A program made the position numbers and the translations under genes. A stretch of DNA of 14,936 nt from the NCBI GenBank assembly GCA_001953115.1, contig LSSL01002869.1, positions 1-14,936 of the forward strand. The letters run 5' to 3'. Origin of the DNA: Smittium mucronatum. Its lineage: Eukaryota; Kickxellomycota; Harpellomycetes; Harpellales; Legeriomycetaceae. Under the pieces are notes generated by a model. That model searched no databases. It saw only the letters and a list, made by a program, of their open reading frames with translations, and was not told where the DNA came from. Positions 11,384 through 14,936 of this stretch are shown piece by piece (positions within the stretch are counted from its first letter, which is position 1; each line of letters starts with the position of its first letter).

Positions 11384-12635
11384 AAGCGTTTTCCAGAGTG
11401 TGAAAGTTATTTTAATATATTTATTTTCTGGAAAAAAATTAATAGCAATTTTATTCATTTAGACAGTTTTTGATTAGACCATAAAGAACACAATTCAAGC
11501 TATATTAAGAGAACCAATGAGTTAAATAGTATTATAACTTCAAAGGTAGCAATAAAAATATTCTCTTGTTTAAAAGTGGCGAACATATACAGCACATTTA
11601 AATTATTTAAGGTTGGATACCCTGTGATGATTTCTGGTATAAGTGTTATAAATCAATCGTTTATACCGGTCTATATCTCAATAGTATCCAAAGATAATAC
11701 ATAATCGTATTTATGGATATTTAATGTTTCTAAAAATGATATCAAAAATAATGGATTTGATTTGAAGATAAATAATCTTATTCAGATTCACCGGTGAAGA
11801 TATTATCAGCATTAAACCAATTTTACGCCAATATTAAAAGAACAAACTGCTAGTCCCGCGTTTAAAATAAAATCAAAGATATTCTTAAAAAGTGAAATAA
11901 AAATTATATGCAACTGTTATGTGAAGAAATATTTAGTATAAAGCTTATTTCGAATAATAAATTCTTTAGAATTTTAATGGGCCTGTTTCTAAAAAAATAA
12001 ATTATTCATCCGATTCTTAGCAAGACGATAAGGAAAAATCAAATAAATATTTTCTAATAATTCAAATTGGTATGAAGGTTTTGATAAATATACACCTCCA
12101 AAAAATAGTTCTTTATAAAGGTTCAATTTGACTGTCAAAAAAATATTCAAAGTGGAAAATTTTAGACCTGTTATATTTTATTGAAATTTCTTCTAAAATA
12201 ACTTTGGATTTAAATTGTTTTTAAAAACCAAATTTATAGAAAATGAATTAAAACTAAGTAATTTTATTTAAAGAAACTAAATAAATGTTTTTTACAACCA
12301 AAAGAATTCGGGGTAAAATTTGTTAAAATCATGTGCTACAACGGTTTCTTATTTGGTGGTTTTTAAGATCAAGAAAAAGCTGAATAGTATGAGCTTAGAT
12401 TTATTCGATGAGATTGTTTTATTTTTTAAATAAAATTACATCATTTTTGTAAGACCAGTTTATAAAGATTGGATGTACATATTTTGCACCTTTAATTTAT
12501 CTTCAAAAAAAAGGATTCTCAAAGTATATTTACTGTTTCATCATCGGAAAAAAAAATAGTATTCTTGAAATTAGATTAATAAGTAAAATAATTGGTTTGG
12601 GACGATTTAAGAAAATGAGGGAAATTCTGCTTTAA
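11384..12635 (+). pseudogene. MULE (Mutator-like) transposase relic
   Basis: A decayed transposase of the Mutator-like superfamily, which moves DNA by cut-and-paste. One reading frame carries the family signatures in order. ANIYSTFKLFKVGYPVMISG (11,582 on) and SFIPVYISIVSK match the first catalytic segment, usually DxTFKLxxxGYPV; the expected Asp is Tyr here. IICNCYVKKYLV (about 11,905) resembles the CWxHxxRN segment. NSNWYEGFDKYTPPKNSSL (12,059) with a stop then RFN matches the conserved WYEGxxxYTPxTNNxLExFN block, Glu having become TAA at 12,116. YKDWMYIFCTFNLSSKKRIL (12,461) is a SWIM zinc-binding domain that keeps only its first Cys. IGLGRFKKMREILL (12,591, another frame) matches the usual GRGRPKKA C-terminal tail. 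About 17 stops in the main frame, 13 of them TAA, rule out function. The N-terminal boundary is uncertain. Confidence 0.82.
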
Positions 12636-13671
12636 ATAAAGAATCGTGTTAATCTCACATAATCATCTCATATCTATGCTTATGTATTAATTAAAGTTTT
12701 ATTTAATTTTTTTACCAAAAGTTTATTAAAATATAGCTTAATAATAGGATTTTTTTTCAAGTAAATTAATACTGCCATTAAAATGTTTGAGTCTGAAACT
12801 ATGTAAGCAAATATTCAAAACAGGCGGTAGGCAACAGGCAAAAAATATTTAAATTCTCTTAGATCTATATATAACACTTCAATTTTGTTTTTATTTTTTG
12901 AAAACTTATAAACAGAAAACACCGGAAAATCATATCTAAATATATATTACCTGTTTGAAAAGATATATTTGAAAAAACATATCCTTGTTGAATAATATAT
13001 TTTTTATTTATTTTAATTGATCAGTTTCATGTTTTAATTTAGAACTCATCAAAGTAGTAAACATATTGTATAAAAAAACATTTTTTTCTATAATAAATCA
13101 AAATAATTTTCATTTAATTCATTTAAATATTATTTATAAAAAAATATTTATGATTGACTATCAGAAGCTCAAAAAAACCATTAAATTTCTAAGAAGATTA
13201 TTTTACATATGACTTAAATTTTTCAGGGAGATCAATAAGGATGTGTAATAGTCTGGATAAAGTTTGTGCTATGTATTTGAAAAATTAATCTCTATAAAGA
13301 TTTTTTTATAATTTAAGTTCTTATAAAATTAAAAATTAATAACATCTTTTATGTAGTAAAAAGAACGGAATGCAAATAGAAATTTATAATAATCAGCAAA
13401 AATTGAATAGTGAGCTTTATAATATATATAATCTTTTGGTGCTATAAATATGAAAGGATGAAAAAGATAAATATAATCTTTTGAAGTTCAAATTGATATT
13501 ATTTTAAGTTATGGATAAATCTATAAAAAAAATGTTTTGGTTTTTTCTCTTTTACGATATCGCACTTATATTTTTGGAATCTTTGAAATATTTTATTTTA
13601 GGAATGAGTTATACTTTTAGATTTCGAAAACAAAATTAAACATTTTTATCTTATAGGTGGACGATTTTTTC
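12636..13671. other. AT-rich interval, no gene seen
   Basis: About 1 kb of AT-rich DNA between the MULE relic and transposase copy B. No convincing protein motif was found. Around 13,629 the codons read ILLDFENKIKHFYL, which might be a worn version of the first catalytic Asp segment of copy B (expected form: hydrophobic-IDExxFN), but the match is weak and the following 20 or so residues would have to be deleted. No DNA-binding domain for copy B could be read upstream. Confidence 0.45.
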
Positions 13672-14176
13672 TCACTAAATTTAATATATAGCACTTTCCT
13701 GATTAGCTATATTGAATTTTGAAACAAAAGAATGAATTTAAATGTAATTAAAACTTAAATCTTTTTTAATTGGACTAATTGAAGAAGCCATATAATTTGG
13801 CGTACTACAATAAATAATAGTTATAATTTCTGATAAAGCTTCTTGTCATGGGTGAATATGGGAAGATGTTATAAATTATGTAATTGTTGGGATTTTTTAT
13901 TTGAGACCCTAGTCCCTAATGTTAAATCTAATAGAAAACGTTTGGAGCATAATAAATAACAAAAAAATTAAAAAAAATTATGAGAATGTTATTATTTTAA
14001 ACAAAGAGGATCCAAATCGTGGGGAAAAAAATGAATGGGCTACAAGAAATATAGAGAATATAATTAATGATTCATTTAGTGGGTTCACTCCGGAAATTAG
14101 TTGAGGATATATAAATCATACCCAATCTTTTTTTTCTTATAAGATACAACTCAAGGATATGAGATTCGGTTCTTGA
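13672..14176 (+). pseudogene. IS630/Tc1-type DDE transposase relic, C-terminal half (copy B)
   Basis: The broken back half of a cut-and-paste transposase. SLNLIYSTFLISYIEF (13,672, first frame) precedes a shift into the frame that holds LIEEAI, a stop, FGVLQ, a stop, and IIVIISDKASCHG. The Asp of SDKASCH (13,832) is the second catalytic residue, usually DNAxxH. After a further stop comes YLRP, a stop, SLMLNLIENVWSIINNK, the worn form of the PYSPxLNPIENVW box with the catalytic Glu at 13,934. Asp and Glu are 33 residues apart, against about 34 typical of Tc1. The frame then runs 61 codons from the ATG at 13,919 through GFTPEIS to TGA 14,102. Beyond it the same frame continues as GYINHTQSFFSYKIQLKDM to TGA 14,174, a tail found in some invertebrate and microsporidian IS630-like transposases. 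Four internal stops and one frameshift make it dead. Confidence 0.85.
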
Positions 14177-14760
14177 TTATTTTATTTTTTATTTATCGGA
14201 TCCTGTCCCGAATAAATTTTAAATTTTTCAGAATCAAATTTATTTATTTTTTAAATGGCTTTTACTTTAACTTTTTACATTTTTCAAAATTATCGGAATT
14301 TTTCCCGAAAATAGGTTTTACTTTTTTCAAATTTGATTTAGAAAAGGTATATAATAAACTTTCAAAATTTTTTAAATTAATTACAAATAAATAGTTTAAA
14401 ACGCGATATAAAAAAATATGTAATCGGAATTTTTTTTTAATAATTATACGCACACCTTTTCTAATAAAATTTCGAAAAAAGTGGTACCAAATCAAAAAAA
14501 AAAGTTAATGCAATTTATAGGAAGTGAATGCAAATGAAAAATAAGTAAAAATGAATTCGAAGTATGTGACTGCAAATTAGTCTTAGTAGATTCAATTATA
14601 GAAAAATTGGAAGTGGAATTGAATACGATTTAGAGCTACCAACTAAGAAGAAAATAAATTTTATTTCATAAAAAGTGAACTAGATTTGGTAAAATAAAAA
14701 GATTGATTTGGATTTATAATTAGATAGTATTTTTATTTTATGAGAAATAAAATTTAGCAA
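14177..14760. other. AT-rich DNA downstream of copy B, no gene
   Basis: Two long overlapping frames on opposite strands (plus 14,173-14,394, minus 14,262-14,495) are open, but their products are low-complexity F/I/K/N-rich strings and contradict each other; I do not call either. The interval holds the TCGG...CCGA direct repeat listed separately. A frame at about 14,530-14,630 is open for 31 codons and is unrecognised. If copy B has a 3' terminal repeat it should lie in this interval, but I could not find its partner upstream. Confidence 0.45.
14194..14341. repeat. Degenerate direct repeat with TCGG...CCCGA core
   Basis: Two similar segments begin at 14,194 (TTATCGGATCCTGTCCCGAA) and 14,291 (TATCGGAATTTTTCCCGAAA), 97 bases apart. 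Similarity continues for about 50 bases through TTTT-rich sequence and a CAAATTT/GATTTA stretch. The cores are imperfect inverted repeats (TCGG against CCGA). A third TCGGAATTTTT occurs at 14,424 without the right arm. Lying just after the stop of copy B, they could be subterminal repeats of that transposon; this is an inference. Confidence 0.4.
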
Positions 14761-14821
14761 ATTATCCGTTTCGGGGATTTGAATAGATATGTTATGCGTA
14801 GATAAGCCTCCCACTTACTTG

Positions 14822-14876
14822 AACCCCTTTCATGGATCAATCGCCTTTGCCATGATTAAACCCTTTACATGAATCA
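14822..14876. repeat. Three-unit ~18-base degenerate tandem repeat
   Basis: Three consecutive units can be aligned: AACCCCTTTCATGGATCA (14,822-14,839), ATCGCCTTTGCCATGATTA (14,840-14,858) and AACCCTTTACATGAATCA (14,859-14,876). Units 1 and 3 differ at few positions; unit 2 is more diverged and one base longer. TCATGG (14,830) and CCATGA (14,850) form a perfect 6-base inverted pair across units 1 and 2. The patch around it (about 14,760-14,890) is richer in G+C than its surroundings. No function is evident. Confidence 0.6.
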
Positions 14877-14936
14877 CAAATTATTTTTTATTTGTAGCTA
14901 AATGATATTTAATTTGTACAGTTTCCAAATGAAAAT

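Noticed and set aside
11474..12559. A variant genetic code, since most interruptions in the MULE frame are TAA
   Set aside because: TAA, TGA and TAG all occur, and where the expected residue can be inferred it varies (Glu in the NNxLExFN block, Gln or Tyr positions in copy B). TAA excess is expected from the AT bias. Ordinary pseudogene decay explains it.
13919..14104. A retroviral-type integrase fragment, from GFTPEIS near the end of the 61-codon frame
   Set aside because: Upstream in the same frame, SDKASCH and the worn PYSPxLNPIENVW box fit an IS630/Tc1 DDE transposase with about the right D-E spacing, and the downstream tail fits that lineage too.
14173..14495. Overlapping open frames on both strands after copy B
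   Set aside because: Both products are low-complexity F/I/K/N strings that overlap each other on opposite strands, and the DNA contains a degenerate direct repeat. Neither has a protein motif.
1..14936. CRISPR array, tRNA, rRNA or bacterial-style operon
   Set aside because: No regularly spaced direct repeats with unique spacers, no cloverleaf-like segment and no tightly packed frames with ribosome binding sites were seen.

Overview
The window looks like eukaryotic nuclear DNA, probably from an invertebrate or another AT-rich eukaryote. Most of it is roughly 80% A+T, full of T and A runs. It has no ribosome-binding-site-led genes, operons or rRNA/tRNA that I could recognise. Two families of class II transposon relics, both typical of eukaryotic repeats, can be read through the decay. 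The species cannot be fixed from this sequence alone.

Layout. Positions 1 to about 957 are visibly richer in G+C and contain several short overlapping open frames on both strands, plus one minus-strand segment bounded by good-looking splice signals; none was recognised. A run of 11 C (958-968) marks the edge of this block. From about 1,160 to 8,000 the DNA is extremely AT-rich and I see no gene in it, only two unrecognised open frames. From about 8.7 kb transposon-derived sequence begins. A possible minus-strand Tc1-like DNA-binding domain lies at 8,736-8,981. The N-terminal half of an IS630/Tc1-type DDE transposase (copy A) lies at 9,840-10,575. A relic of a MULE (Mutator-like) transposase lies at about 11,384-12,635. 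The C-terminal half of an IS630/Tc1-type transposase (copy B) lies at 13,672-14,176. All three main relics run on the plus strand and are broken by stops and, in part, frameshifts. The last 750 bases hold a degenerate direct repeat and a three-unit 18-base tandem repeat in a small G+C-richer patch.

No intact gene was identified. Nothing here looks like a working, previously undescribed system. The best reading is a transposon graveyard: two halves of one DDE transposase family flanking a MULE relic. Whether the halves are two separate copies or one copy split by the MULE is the main open question. All family assignments rest on my reading of translated motifs, without database searches.
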